55,723 nucleotides of DNA from Bdellovibrionales bacterium RIFOXYD1_FULL_55_31 (GTDB lineage Bacteria > Bdellovibrionota > UBA1018), in the NCBI GenBank assembly GCA_001770175.1, contig MEQK01000152.1:1-55723 (forward strand), in the 5' to 3' direction. The notes below the pieces were generated by a model, which saw nothing but the letters and a program-made list of their open reading frames with translations, was not told where the DNA came from and searched no databases. This document shows positions 1 to 9,304 of this stretch, piece after piece; the first letter of the stretch is position 1, and every line of letters begins with the position of its first letter. A program made the translations under genes and the position numbers.

Positions 1-1
1 G

Positions 2-520
2 GCTGAAACTCTTCTGAACTCGGGACGACTGCAATTCTGGGACGACGAATTTCTGGAAAACGTACCTTTGGAAAAAATGATAAACGCGTTCGGCTCACCT
101 AAGAAGTACGATATCGCGCAGGATTTTTTCGGCCCGCTCGCTTATGGCGAGAATCCGGCCGAAAACCTTTTTAAAGTGATGAATGCGTTGGAGGATGGCG
201 CGCCCTTATACATGACCGTCGGATATGAGCAACTCGCCGGAAATTTGCGCAGGCACACGGTCAGGGTGGGCGGGCGGACAATTTCTTTTGTGGACTGGAT
301 CCGCGGCCTGCCGGGATTTCAGGTAGAAACGGTCATGGGTGAGATTTATATCCGCGGCACCAATGTTCCGGTGGAAAATTTGCGGATTACAAAGAGGCCC
401 GGAGTAAGTCTGGGCGTGCCACCGAAAATGCGAATTCTTCCGGGCTCAAAAATTGAAGCCGTGGACGCGAACGGAAGACCCATTCGGCCTCCCATTCGGC
501 ACTTCGAGATTCTCCCATAA
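2..520 (+). CDS. Hypothetical protein, 5' end outside the window
   Basis: The reading frame is open from base 2 to a TAA stop at 518-520, about 172 codons, so the gene starts upstream of the window; the first internal ATG is at 68. The protein is soluble-looking, with no membrane segment or signal in the visible part. It has a Gly/Pro-rich C-terminal stretch with repeated PIR motifs (IRPPIRHFEILP) and a beta-rich centre. I do not recognise the family. The copper-storage-like gene starts 80 bases downstream on the same strand with its own ribosome binding site. Coding is supported by the long open frame and sensible composition. Confidence 0.65.
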   Translation, partial: AETLLNSGRLQFWDDEFLENVPLEKMINAFGSPKKYDIAQDFFGPLAYGENPAENLFKVMNALEDGAPLYMTVGYEQLAGNLRRHTVRVGGRTISFVDWIRGLPGFQVETVMGEIYIRGTNVPVENLRITKRPGVSLGVPPKMRILPGSKIEAVDANGRPIRPPIRHFEILP

Positions 521-599
521 GATCGTTATAGTTGCCTGGGCATTTCTTGGCATCCGTATGGCATGTAAGGGGCAAAACCGTAGCAGGAGAAACGTACCC

Positions 600-968
600 A
601 TGTCTCATGTAGCAAGCCACAATGAAGAAATGAAAAGCTGTATCGAAGAGTGTCAAAGCTGCCATTCGTCTTGTCTTGAGAGCATCTCGTACTGCCTTGA
701 AATTGGCGGAAAACACGCGACACCGGAACACATTAAGAGCCTTCGGGATTGTGCCGAAGCCTGTCAAACCAGCGCCAATTTTATGCTCTCCGGGTCGCCC
801 ATGCATCCGATGACGTGTGGGGTTTGTGCGGAAGCGTGTCAAAGGTGCGAAACGAGCTGCAACATGATGCCAGATGATAAACAGATGGCGGACTGCGCTG
901 CGCGGTGTCGGAGCTGTGCTGAGTCATGTCGCAAGATGAGCGGACATAAAACCTCCGCAGCAGCATAA
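600..968 (+). CDS. Cys-rich four-helix-bundle copper-binding protein (DUF326/Csp-like)
   Basis: The 122-residue product has 16 cysteines spaced as CxxxC and CxxC pairs along amphipathic helices (for example SCIEECQSCHSSC, TCGVCAEACQRCETSC, CAARCRSCAESC). This is the hallmark of the copper storage protein/DUF326 four-helix bundle, in which cysteines line the core and bind many Cu(I) ions. No signal peptide is seen, so a cytosolic Csp3-like copper store is the best reading. I chose the ATG at 600 because AGGAG lies 9 bases upstream and the Cys pattern starts right after it; the frame is open further upstream but that part lacks protein character. Possible functional partners in the window are the DUF305 gene and the CusA remnant near 47 kb, but they are not linked. 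Confidence 0.88.
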   Translation: MSHVASHNEEMKSCIEECQSCHSSCLESISYCLEIGGKHATPEHIKSLRDCAEACQTSANFMLSGSPMHPMTCGVCAEACQRCETSCNMMPDDKQMADCAARCRSCAESCRKMSGHKTSAAA

Positions 969-1119
969 AGAAGTCGCGGTCCCTGATCCAGAGCCAACCG
1001 GAGCAACCCCACAAACGAATCAGGGCTCTACTGATTCGTCGTTATAACCAGTTGCATGTCGAGAGAGATGCGCCGAGCCGGATAAATCCAATTTCAATTA
1101 ACGTAAAGCGGGAGGACCT

Positions 1120-1515
1120 ATTCACATCATATTCAGGGCGTCATTAGCATGGCTCGGGCTTTTCGTCCTTGCATTCGTGAACGGTGCGATTCGAGAGCTG
1201 GGCATGAAAGCCACTCTGGGAATCGGCGAGCCACTGGCGCATCGCTTATCGTCTCTGACCGCAATCGCGCTGTGGACCGCCTTCACTTTAATGGTTTGGA
1301 ATAGGCTCGCAATCAATAGCCTCAAGAGAGCTATCCTGGTCGGTGCAGGGTGGTTCGTCGCCACCCTGCTCGTCGAGACCTTCTTGATCAATCGCGATCT
1401 GACCTGGAGTGAAGTACTTCAAACCTACAACGTATCGGCTGGAGAGTTCTGGGGCGTGGTGCTTATTTGGATCGGCCTGATGCCGCTCGTGATTTATCGC
1501 GTGAAGAAGTCGTAA
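1120..1515 (+). CDS. Small four-helix membrane protein, start uncertain
   Basis: The frame encodes four hydrophobic segments and an N-G-A-I-R-E-L motif after the first helix, as in a widespread family of small uncharacterised membrane proteins. The first ordinary start codon is GTG at 1177, but it would cut off the first helix. The frame stays open upstream and a strong GGGAGGA ribosome binding site (1110-1116) sits just before an in-frame ATT at 1120; no ATG, GTG or TTG lies between 1120 and 1177. Either an ATT start is used, or the start codon is mutated or mis-sequenced, or the shorter GTG form is made. Function is unknown. It lies alone, convergent with the histidine kinase gene. Confidence 0.6.
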   Translation: MHIIFRASLAWLGLFVLAFVNGAIRELGMKATLGIGEPLAHRLSSLTAIALWTAFTLMVWNRLAINSLKRAILVGAGWFVATLLVETFLINRDLTWSEVLQTYNVSAGEFWGVVLIWIGLMPLVIYRVKKS

Positions 1516-1643
1516 GGGCGCAATTCATTTGCCGACGAAATGAAGCGCGATCGCGGTGCCAAAAAGGCTCAATAATAACGGCGGCGGACCAGAGGAGCAT
1601 TCATACCGGGTACTGCAACGCTGAGTCCAAGGGCTGCTGGTTT

Positions 1644-3032
1644 TCAGCTGCACGGTTTCCCATCGGTGCTTTGCTGAATTTGCATCACGCGCGGTAGAGT
1701 GAATTCGAACGTAGATCCCTTCCCGAGGGTACTCTTGACGTCTATGTCTGTACCATGAGCTCGCAGAATCCCTCTGACAATAAAAAGACCCAGCCCCGAG
1801 CCCTTTGTTCGGTCCTGACTTCTGGCCTGCTTGTAACGATCAAAGATGCTTCGCAGCTGGTCCTCGGGAATGCCCGGTCCTGTATCGGAAACGGTAAAGC
1901 GGACCACGTTATCCATCGGAAAAGTTCGAATAACAACTTTTCCGCCTCGAGGCGTAAACTTCAAAGCATTGCCAATCAGATTTGAGAGTACCTGAACAAT
2001 GCGTTCATGATCGCACATGACTTGAGTTTCAGTATCGCGCAGGTCGGCATCTATCTGAACGGACTTTTCTGCCGCCATCGGTTCGATTGTAGCTAAAGCG
2101 TCTTTCACGATCGCCGCAGCGACGTGAACGTTGCTACCAATAGGGAACTGTCCTGCTTCCAATCTTGAGGCATCAAGGAGATCGGCAATGAGGCGGCTCA
2201 TTCTTGAAACTGAAGCTTGAAGAAGCGCGACGGGTCTTTTGAATTCCTGAACACCTGAATTGTCTCTTATTAGTTTGGTCAGAACCTTGATATTCAAAAG
2301 CATCGCCGCAAGGGGATTTTTAAGGTCGTGCGAAACAATCGCGAGAACGTCTTCTCGAACGCGCAGCGCGATTTGCGCCTCGCGGTATAGTTTCGTGAGC
2401 GTACGCGTTAGCAAGATTGCCAAGGCTATCGTCAGTGAAATGGCAACACCAGCAATAATCACGACCAAAAGTATCGCCCGCGCAGACGTTTGTTTTGAAG
2501 CGATTCTGGCGCGTGCCAGCAGTTCTTGTTTGTGACTAACAAACTGAGCAATCGCGATGCTGAGTTGCTCGCGCCTCGGTTGTAACTCAGCCTCAAAAGA
2601 ATTCAAGAGGCTGAGTGACGGTAACGATGTGCCTTGTCGTTCCAGTAGAACTCTGTCTACTGCCGAGAGGTATTCGCGCGCAGCTGCAGCGATTTGCTTC
2701 ACTAGCCGTTTTCCTTCCTCAGTACGAACGAGCACCGGGAGTTTATCGAGCATGGCTAAAAACTCAGTTCTTTTGGCCTGTGTTTTCTTTAAAAAAGCGT
2801 TTTGACCGCTCAATAGATATCCGCGGCTGCTAGCAATCATGCTCTCCGCGAGCGCGTTGGTGGATTCCGCTTGAATAACCTCTTGTGAATAATCGAAAAT
2901 GGCGACGTCGGTCGTTCTTACGACAAGTCTGAGCGCGTAAACCGACGTTATCGCAATGATGGCTGCGACCGCGACCGCGACCGCAAATCCCGCAGCAGTT
3001 TTAACTTCAAAAGCGTTTGACCAGGCAGCCAT
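1644..3032 (-). CDS. Membrane sensor histidine kinase with CHASE3-like sensor
   Basis: 462 residues. An N-terminal membrane helix (about 13-36), a helical extracytoplasmic region (about 37-180) resembling CHASE3, and a second membrane helix (about 185-208) precede the kinase core. The H-box is VSHDLKNPL (His near 235), the N-box is LSNLIGNALKFTP, the G1 box is DTGPGIPEDQL, the F-box is IFDRY and the G2 box is GSGLGLFIV. It should autophosphorylate on His and pass the phosphate to a response regulator, which is not encoded next to it, so it is an orphan kinase. The start ATG at 3032 has no clear Shine-Dalgarno. The signal sensed is unknown. Confidence 0.92.
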   Translation of the reverse strand: MAAWSNAFEVKTAAGFAVAVAVAAIIAITSVYALRLVVRTTDVAIFDYSQEVIQAESTNALAESMIASSRGYLLSGQNAFLKKTQAKRTEFLAMLDKLPVLVRTEEGKRLVKQIAAAAREYLSAVDRVLLERQGTSLPSLSLLNSFEAELQPRREQLSIAIAQFVSHKQELLARARIASKQTSARAILLVVIIAGVAISLTIALAILLTRTLTKLYREAQIALRVREDVLAIVSHDLKNPLAAMLLNIKVLTKLIRDNSGVQEFKRPVALLQASVSRMSRLIADLLDASRLEAGQFPIGSNVHVAAAIVKDALATIEPMAAEKSVQIDADLRDTETQVMCDHERIVQVLSNLIGNALKFTPRGGKVVIRTFPMDNVVRFTVSDTGPGIPEDQLRSIFDRYKQARSQDRTKGSGLGLFIVRGILRAHGTDIDVKSTLGKGSTFEFTLPRVMQIQQSTDGKPCS

Positions 3033-3498
3033 AAGTTATGACTATATATCACATCAGGCGCTTGCCGTCGCAGGGTACAAGCAGCGACCCACGGTGATCG
3101 GTTGAGTCCCGGACGCGTCCTGATCGCGCCGGGTGGCAAGCAAATGGCTATCGAACCGTGCGCGGGCGGCTACCAAGTCAGAATTACAGGATGCAGCTCC
3201 GGTGAACCGTCATAAGCCTTCGGTCGATTATCTTTTTGATTCGGTGGCGGCTCATGTCGGCAAAAAGGCGGTTGGCGTTATCCTTGATAGGTCGATTTGA
3301 ATTTCATGCGCTCGGCCCCGCATTCGAATTTCAAATTTGGCGCATTGGGACTGGCGTTAGCGACGCCATTTATGGCGCCACTTTATGTCGAAGACGCTCC
3401 TGAGCTTTAGATCACGGCGCAACGATAAGGGTCTTGGCATCGCGTTCGCACAGATTCTCCGCGATCGAGCGGCTTTTTTAACGAAAGGTGCCAGCGAT
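3033..3498. other. Intergenic region without a convincing gene
   Basis: About 466 bases separate the histidine kinase start and the PRC-barrel gene. The frame of the PRC-barrel gene is open back to an ATG at 3385, but this extension lacks domain character. A perfect 6-bp stem (TGGCGT/ACGCCA, loop TAGCG) lies at 3352-3368 and is followed by another GC palindrome (TGGCGCCA). These could be regulatory or chance; no T-run follows, so it is not a normal terminator. The region must hold the promoters of both divergent genes. Confidence 0.4.
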
Positions 3499-4302
3499 AT
3501 GTTGAGACCTCTACGGAGCTTCACGAACGCGACTGTTAAAGCGACTGATGGGGAGATCGGAAGCGTTGAGCAGTTTTACTTTGATGATCAGAAGTGGACG
3601 ATTCGATACCTTGTCATTAATACGGGAGGCTGGCTTACCGGGAGAAAGGTTCTTATCTCGCCGATAGCTGTCGGACGAATGGAGCCGATGCCGGAAACCA
3701 TCCGGATTTCCCTGACTCGAAAACAAATCGAAGGGAGTCCCAATATCGAAACCGAAAAGCCGGTCTCCCGCCAAATGGAAATGAAGTATCACGATTACTA
3801 TCGGTGGCCCTATTATTGGACAGGAGCTGGTATATGGGGAATGGCACCTTATCCTGCCGGAATGCTGGGCCAAGTGCCCATTTCACCAACACAGCCTGAT
3901 CCATTGTCAGATTCTTCGAAAGAGCAGGGAGACGATCACCTTCGATCCACTCATGCCGTTACCGGGTACAGAATTGAAGCATCAGATGGACGTTTTGGGC
4001 ATGTTGAGGATTTCATCATCGACGACGAGAGCTGGAGCATTCGCTATCTGATCATCGACACGATCAATTTCTGGCCAAGCAAGTCGGTTTTGATTTCACC
4101 GCAATGGGTTGATTCCATCAGCTGGGCCGGGAGAAAATTCAGGATCAATGTGACTGAAGACAAAATCAAGAAAGCTCCTGAATTTCATCCGAATACGCCA
4201 ATCAGTCGAGAGTACGAGGAAAAGCTCCACGATCATTACGGGCGTCCCAAGTACTGGGGGCGTGATTCCCGCGACTCCACTCCCGACAGCTCCGCCGCCT
4301 GA
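3499..4302 (+). CDS. Protein with two PRC-barrel domains
   Basis: 267 residues with two copies of a PRC-barrel-like unit. The first (about 1-100) carries ATDGEIGSVEQFYFDDQKWTIRYLVI and the second (about 145-245) repeats the pattern IEASDGRFGHVEDFIIDDES-WSIRYLIIDT. Each copy is followed by a conserved tail, ISR-(E/Q)-x-E-x-K-x-H-D-(H/Y)-Y. PRC-barrels are small beta domains found in photosynthetic reaction-centre H subunits, RimM and many stress proteins. I chose ATG 3499 because AAAGGTG is 8 bases upstream and domain homology starts there; an upstream ATG at 3385 is possible. Stop and next start are 11 bases apart, so it is probably co-transcribed with the SPW/VKOR gene. Confidence 0.85.
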   Translation: MLRPLRSFTNATVKATDGEIGSVEQFYFDDQKWTIRYLVINTGGWLTGRKVLISPIAVGRMEPMPETIRISLTRKQIEGSPNIETEKPVSRQMEMKYHDYYRWPYYWTGAGIWGMAPYPAGMLGQVPISPTQPDPLSDSSKEQGDDHLRSTHAVTGYRIEASDGRFGHVEDFIIDDESWSIRYLIIDTINFWPSKSVLISPQWVDSISWAGRKFRINVTEDKIKKAPEFHPNTPISREYEEKLHDHYGRPKYWGRDSRDSTPDSSAA

Positions 4303-4313
4303 GGCGGTAGCTT

Positions 4314-5765
4314 ATGGGAAAACGTGGCGTAACGCGTCCGATGGAAATGCTTCCCAATATGGAGCCCGATAAAAAGCCGGAGATGCTCCGAATGCATCAC
4401 AAACAGACTCAATGGGTCTACTGGGCTGTGATGCTGCTGGGTTGTTGGATGATTCTGGCGCCTTTTACGTTCGGTTATGATGTCGGCGTCGTTGCACCGA
4501 GTGGCGGGCGATCAGTCTGGCTTTCCCTGAGCGTGCGTATCGCTGCGATGATGTGGAGTGACATCGTTTCGGGCGCGCTGCTCGTGCTGTTTGGCTGGCG
4601 TTCTTTAACACCCGGACGAGCCGTCAGTGGCTGGATTATTTGCGGGATCGGGATCTGGCTTTCGGCAGCACCGCTTATATTTTGGGCACCGACTGCGGTT
4701 TGCTACATGAACGATACCATGGTTGGAGCATGGCTGATCGCACTTTCGATCCTAATCCCTGGAATGCCCAACATGGTGCTTCATATGAAAATGGGCGCAG
4801 AAACGCCTCCCGGTTGGTCGTACAACCCCTCGAGCTGGGCGCAGCGCTGGATCCTGATCGCGTTAGGGTTCGTGGGATGGCTGGTCTCGCGTTATCTTGC
4901 CGCATTCCAACTTGGATACATAACGTCGGTATGGGATCCCTTTTTCGGGGACTCCACCAGGCAGGTTCTGAATTCAAGCATGTCGCATGGTGTCCCGATC
5001 TCAGACGCTGGATTGGGAAGTTTAGCGTACACATTTGAATTTCTGATGGGCTTCATGGGAACTCAGGCGCGGTGGCGGACCATGCCTTGGATGGTGACCC
5101 TCTTCGGCATCCTGGTTATTCCCCTTGGGTTGGTTCATATCTTTCTCGTGATATCGCAGCCGATCATTGTTGGTCATTGGTGTACGTTCTGCCTTCTGGC
5201 CGCAGCTATTATGCTTCCAATGATTCCGCTGGAATTCGACGAGGTATTGGCGATGCTGCAGTTTGTGCGGCGATCCGTTCGCAGAGGTGAGTCTTTCTGG
5301 AAGACGTTCTGGATGGGTGGCGCTGATTCTCCTGAGCAAAAAGGAGGGGAAGATGAGCGCTCACCCAATCCGGTCAAAATGGCGGAAGGTCCGATCCAGA
5401 TTCTTCGCGCTTCAATTTGGGGCTTCAGCGTACCGTACTCGTTGCTCTTCTCTGCCGTATTGGGATTATGGCTTGTCTTCGCGCCGGCGGTATTTGATGT
5501 AAGTCGCCCTGTAGCCAACTTTACCCATGCAGCAGGCTTGCTTGCAGTGACTTTCTCGGTCATCGCAATGGGCGAAGTCATTCGCATGTTCCGCTGGGTC
5601 AACATCGTTCTGGCGCTCGCGTTGATTGCCGTTCCGATCTGGGCGAGTTCTCCGGCTCTCTTCACCGCGCATCACCTGCTCGCTGGAATTCTGCTCATTG
5701 TCCTCAGCGTTCCTAAAGGGCGGATATTTGAGAAATACGGCACCTGGCAGAGGATGATTCGCTGA
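4314..5765 (+). CDS. Polytopic membrane protein with SPW repeats and VKOR-like segment
   Basis: 483 residues with about 11-12 membrane helices. The N-terminal part (about 30-165) and the C-terminal part (about 365-475) show SPW-type repeats (short helical pairs with WMILAPF, WLSAAPLIFW and WLVFAPAVF). The middle (about 175-310) resembles vitamin K epoxide reductase/DsbB-like domains and ends with the redox motif GHWCTFC inside a helix. A thiol oxidase or quinone-linked role is possible, but only the CxxC pair of VKOR is obvious; the loop cysteines usual in VKOR are not. It follows the PRC-barrel gene closely. The substrate is unknown. Confidence 0.8.
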   Translation: MGKRGVTRPMEMLPNMEPDKKPEMLRMHHKQTQWVYWAVMLLGCWMILAPFTFGYDVGVVAPSGGRSVWLSLSVRIAAMMWSDIVSGALLVLFGWRSLTPGRAVSGWIICGIGIWLSAAPLIFWAPTAVCYMNDTMVGAWLIALSILIPGMPNMVLHMKMGAETPPGWSYNPSSWAQRWILIALGFVGWLVSRYLAAFQLGYITSVWDPFFGDSTRQVLNSSMSHGVPISDAGLGSLAYTFEFLMGFMGTQARWRTMPWMVTLFGILVIPLGLVHIFLVISQPIIVGHWCTFCLLAAAIMLPMIPLEFDEVLAMLQFVRRSVRRGESFWKTFWMGGADSPEQKGGEDERSPNPVKMAEGPIQILRASIWGFSVPYSLLFSAVLGLWLVFAPAVFDVSRPVANFTHAAGLLAVTFSVIAMGEVIRMFRWVNIVLALALIAVPIWASSPALFTAHHLLAGILLIVLSVPKGRIFEKYGTWQRMIR

Positions 5766-5786
5766 ACCTTCGGTTCACCGCGGTAC

Positions 5787-6197
5787 TTAAGCTGCGAACG
5801 GGATCGTTGTCATCAGTGCATGTTCCGCGTTTCGCGTGTCGAGCCGCGTATGTTGCACCACGATCGGAACATCGGATTCAATCACGCTCGAGTAATCCGT
5901 GTCCCTTGGAACGGGCTCCGGATCCCTAAGGTCGTTGAACCGGAGGTGGAACGTCCGACGTGGTTCGACCGTGACGCGAAATGGCCCGGCGGGTTCGCGA
6001 TCCGAAAAGAATATCATGATCTCGATCTGGGCCTGGTGATCCGACGTATTCAGGATGCAGGCCGTTTCGTGGCTTATCATCGAGCGGTCTTTTCTGCGAT
6101 CGTCCTTTGGGATGTAGCCTTCAGCTATTGCCCAGGTGCGTTTCCCGAGGCCTTCATCGTTTGCGAATTTCATGAGCTGCTGTGGAGCAAGCTCCAT
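5787..6197 (-). CDS. Sensory rhodopsin transducer-like protein (ASRT family)
   Basis: 136 residues, matching the small beta-sandwich family of the Anabaena sensory rhodopsin transducer across its length: RTWAIAEGYIP near the start, ACILNTSDHQAQIEI, FFSDREPAGPFRVTVEPRRT, HLRFNDLRDPEPVPRDTDYS and IVVQHTRLDTRNAEHALMTT. The founding member interacts with a microbial rhodopsin; most relatives occur without a rhodopsin gene and have unknown ligands, perhaps sugars or other small molecules. No rhodopsin is encoded here. It ends convergently 22 bases from the SPW/VKOR gene, and its start is close to and divergent from the GH15 gene. Confidence 0.88.
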   Translation of the reverse strand: MELAPQQLMKFANDEGLGKRTWAIAEGYIPKDDRRKDRSMISHETACILNTSDHQAQIEIMIFFSDREPAGPFRVTVEPRRTFHLRFNDLRDPEPVPRDTDYSSVIESDVPIVVQHTRLDTRNAEHALMTTIPFAA

Positions 6198-6236
6198 ACT
6201 AGTCCGAAGGTGTAAGTCTTGCGTTCGCTACGCGGG

Positions 6237-8138
6237 ATGAATGATGCGAGGCCGGGCGCGGGAAGCGCCGGGTATTTGCCGATTGCTTCTTACGGGGTGA
6301 TCGGGAATCTTCGAACAACGGCGTTAGTAGGGACGAACGGATCGATTGACTGGTGCTGCCTGCCCAATAGTAGCTGCCCGAGCGTTTTTGCCTCCCTGCT
6401 CGACGCACGCAAGGGCGGTCGTTTTGCGGTTTCTCTGCTTTCTGAAACGTCTCATTGCTCTCAAAGCTACGTTGAGGGAACGAATGTTCTTGAAACGCAC
6501 CTCTATTCATCGACCGGATGCCTTACCCTCTGTGACTTTATGGAACTCTCCGGGAATCTCACGATGAAAAGGCGGACCTTAACTGAGCCGGCAGTTTATC
6601 GCATTATCCGGAGCGTCGGGAGTAATCAGGTGCGAGTGGAATGGAGCCCTCGCCCGGATTACGGGCGTGCGGGGGTGCGTATCGAGCGGGAAAAGGGTGA
6701 ATTCGTCGCCAGGAGCACCGGCGGCGAGATCTTCTGGCTCGAAGGGCTTCGCGGCAGAACCTGGGTCGAGACCCGAGGAGGGCAGGCGACCTTGTTTGCC
6801 GAGATGGGGCTCAGGGACGGACAGGAGCTGTGTCTCACGATGCATATGAACTGCTCTCCGGTATCCGGGAGCTTCGAAGGCGCGCTCGAGGCGCGCGATG
6901 AAACGATCAGTTGCTGGAGGGCGTGGCTTCGCGATGAGGCGGGCGCCCAAAGGGAATGGGCCGGAAAATGGCGGGATCATCTAGTCCGGTCTGAGTTGGT
7001 GCTGAAACTGCTCACAAACGGGGAGACCGGCGCGATCATCGCTGCCCCGACAACATCGCTTCCGGAATTGATCGGTGGCGAAAGGAACTGGGATTACCGC
7101 TATGCCTGGATACGAGATGCCTCTCTTACGGCAAAAGCACTGGCTTCGATGCAGCACGTCCAGGCCGCCAGGGACTTTCTTCATTGGGTCCATGAGGTCA
7201 CGCTCGAGGGCGAGAAGAGAAAGCGGATTCAGGTGGTTTATGGACCCTTCGGCGAGGTGGACCTGGCGGAGCATACGCTCGGGCATTTGGAGGGATACAG
7301 GCGATCAGCCCCCGTGCGCGTGGGGAACTCGGCTTATCGTCAAAAACAACTGGACGTCTTCGGAGAGATCCTGGACTCGGCACACCAGCTGCTTCGGGGC
7401 GGGGAGTTCATTCCGGCGGCGCTCCAGCCGTTTCTGACCGAAGTCGCGAACCGCGCGGCGCTCTCCTGGTTAGGTGAGGACCTCGGGATCTGGGAGTTCC
7501 GCGATCGCCCGCGCCACTTCACCTACAGCAAGCTGATGGTCTGGGTCGCCTTGCTCCGGGCAGTCGAGTTGGGCGAGGGCTTCGGACTCAATGGGGAGGT
7601 CGCGTACTGGCGGCACGTTGCCGGGGTGGTCCGGGAAACAATTCTAAATCTAGGCTACAGCCCTACTTTGAAATCCTTTGTTCAGGCATTTGACTCCGAG
7701 CATTTGGACGCTTCATCCCTGATGCTCCCGCTTCGCGGATTGGTCAGCATGGAGGATGCACGGGCGCAGGGGACAATTCGCGCGACCCTCGAACGACTTA
7801 CCGAGCGGGGTCTGGTCCGGCGGTACAGCGCGCCTGACGGGCTCGAGGGAAGCGAGGGTGCATTTCTTCTTTGTACCTTCTGGCTCGTTGACGCATTGGC
7901 CCTCTCGGGCAGACTACAAGAGGCATGGGATATCTTCGAGGGCGCCGCTGCTCGCGCAAACCACTTACGCCTCCTCCCTGAACAGATCGATCCGAGTACG
8001 GGCGAGTTTCTGGGAAATTTTCCGCAAGGATTCAGTCATATCGGTCTAATCAATTCTCTGAATACTCTTCGGCGAGCTGAGGGTGGGAGTGCTGGAGTTC
8101 TCCGGGAGCACGAGCTCCATCGAAAACAGAGCGCCTAG
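6237..8138 (+). CDS. Glycoside hydrolase family 15 (glucoamylase/trehalase-like)
   Basis: 633 residues of the usual bacterial GH15 layout. The N-terminal beta-sandwich (about 10-260) opens with YLPIASYGVIGNLRTTALVG and SIDWCCLP. The (alpha/alpha)6 catalytic domain contains WDYRYAWIRDASLTAKAL and ends with LLPEQIDPSTGEFLGNFPQG, where the Glu of EQIDP is the expected catalytic base and HIGLIN is the family signature. No signal peptide is present, so it is probably cytosolic and acts on glycogen- or trehalose-type glucans. The start could be TTG 6219 or ATG 6237; I prefer the ATG. The 3' end overlaps the convergent AI-2E gene by 4 bases. Confidence 0.92.
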   Translation: MNDARPGAGSAGYLPIASYGVIGNLRTTALVGTNGSIDWCCLPNSSCPSVFASLLDARKGGRFAVSLLSETSHCSQSYVEGTNVLETHLYSSTGCLTLCDFMELSGNLTMKRRTLTEPAVYRIIRSVGSNQVRVEWSPRPDYGRAGVRIEREKGEFVARSTGGEIFWLEGLRGRTWVETRGGQATLFAEMGLRDGQELCLTMHMNCSPVSGSFEGALEARDETISCWRAWLRDEAGAQREWAGKWRDHLVRSELVLKLLTNGETGAIIAAPTTSLPELIGGERNWDYRYAWIRDASLTAKALASMQHVQAARDFLHWVHEVTLEGEKRKRIQVVYGPFGEVDLAEHTLGHLEGYRRSAPVRVGNSAYRQKQLDVFGEILDSAHQLLRGGEFIPAALQPFLTEVANRAALSWLGEDLGIWEFRDRPRHFTYSKLMVWVALLRAVELGEGFGLNGEVAYWRHVAGVVRETILNLGYSPTLKSFVQAFDSEHLDASSLMLPLRGLVSMEDARAQGTIRATLERLTERGLVRRYSAPDGLEGSEGAFLLCTFWLVDALALSGRLQEAWDIFEGAAARANHLRLLPEQIDPSTGEFLGNFPQGFSHIGLINSLNTLRRAEGGSAGVLREHELHRKQSA

Positions 8139-9181
8139 TGTCCAGAGTCAGCGGGCTCCCGCAGAATGTTTTTCAGGTAAACGGTCCTGAAGAGCCCGAA
8201 GACAACGACGGCGATCGGAGTAGCCAGTACGACTCCTCCGACTCCGAAAAGCGCTCCCATCAGAACCTGAGCGCTCAAAGTGAAGGCCGGCGGCAAATGA
8301 ACGGCCAGTTTCTGCAGGATGGGAGTGATTACGTAACCCTCAAATAGCTCAATCGCAGTGTAGATGCCCATGACGAGCAGAAGGTATTCCGGCTTATCGG
8401 CCAGAGTGACGATCGATATCAGCACCCCGGACGTGATTGTACCGAGATAGGGCACGAAGCTGAAAAAACCGGCGATCAGGCTGAGGATGATTGCCTGCGG
8501 CATCCCGATCACCAGGAGAAGAACGAGCGTCATTGCGCCAACGCTGAACATGGCCGCCAGACGCGCGATAAGCCACCATCCGAGCATCTCGTTCAGTTCT
8601 GCGAGAACCTCGCGTGCTTTTTCCCGCTTGTCGGGAGCAAAGCAGCTTACGAGCCCATTGGTGTAGATCTGGGAATGAAGAGAAAGATAAAACGTGAGAA
8701 ACGAGAGAAAGAAGAACGAGAGAATTCCTTGAAGAGGCGCCAGGAGAACGTTCCTGTCTGCTAGAAGGGCTTTGGCCGAGGCGAAGACGCGCTCGTATAT
8801 TGCGGGGAAATTCCCGAGCAGCCGCTGCGCCTGTGGGTAATTGTCGACAAATCGCTTCAACCCCTCCGGTGATTTCGGAATCGTTTCGAGAAGCGTTCTG
8901 ATCTGATCGGCGGCGGCTGGAGCAAGAAGAACAGCCGCGGATATGAGTGCGAGTGAAATACTAGAAATCAGGATAGTGGCTATTGTCTTGCCTGGCAGGG
9001 GAATCCACCGGGCAAGCATGTCTGCCGTGGACCGCGCAATTACGGCAAGAAGGATCGCTCCGAAGATCAAGAAAAGGATATCAAGCGTGCGCCAGAAGAG
9101 CGCGACCACGAGCAGGGAACCGATACCAATCCATGTTGCCGTAAGGACGTTTCTGGAGAAGGGATGCGGGCCAACCGCCAT
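8135..9181 (-). CDS. AI-2E family transporter/permease (PerM-like)
   Basis: 348 residues with an N-terminal pair of membrane helices (LLVVALFWRTLDILFLIFGAILLAVI), a soluble helical central segment (about 80-150), and a C-terminal group of helices containing GFFSFVPYLGTI and the ALFGVGGVVLATPIAVV motif. This is the standard topology of the AI-2E/PerM family (formerly UPF0118), whose members have been linked to export of small molecules or Na+/H+ exchange; the substrate cannot be read from sequence. The gene is monocistronic and convergent with the GH15 gene. Confidence 0.92.
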   Translation of the reverse strand: MAVGPHPFSRNVLTATWIGIGSLLVVALFWRTLDILFLIFGAILLAVIARSTADMLARWIPLPGKTIATILISSISLALISAAVLLAPAAADQIRTLLETIPKSPEGLKRFVDNYPQAQRLLGNFPAIYERVFASAKALLADRNVLLAPLQGILSFFFLSFLTFYLSLHSQIYTNGLVSCFAPDKREKAREVLAELNEMLGWWLIARLAAMFSVGAMTLVLLLVIGMPQAIILSLIAGFFSFVPYLGTITSGVLISIVTLADKPEYLLLVMGIYTAIELFEGYVITPILQKLAVHLPPAFTLSAQVLMGALFGVGGVVLATPIAVVVFGLFRTVYLKNILREPADSGH

Positions 9182-9304
9182 TTCCGACCTGGCTGCAGAG
9201 CTTGTGCCGGTTGCTTACATGGCACTGTTCCGTTTTTTGCGCTGAATAAACATCTTTATCAAAGCAGGGAGCGTAGGCACGACACGTGCTAAGCGCCCCC
9301 TGTC

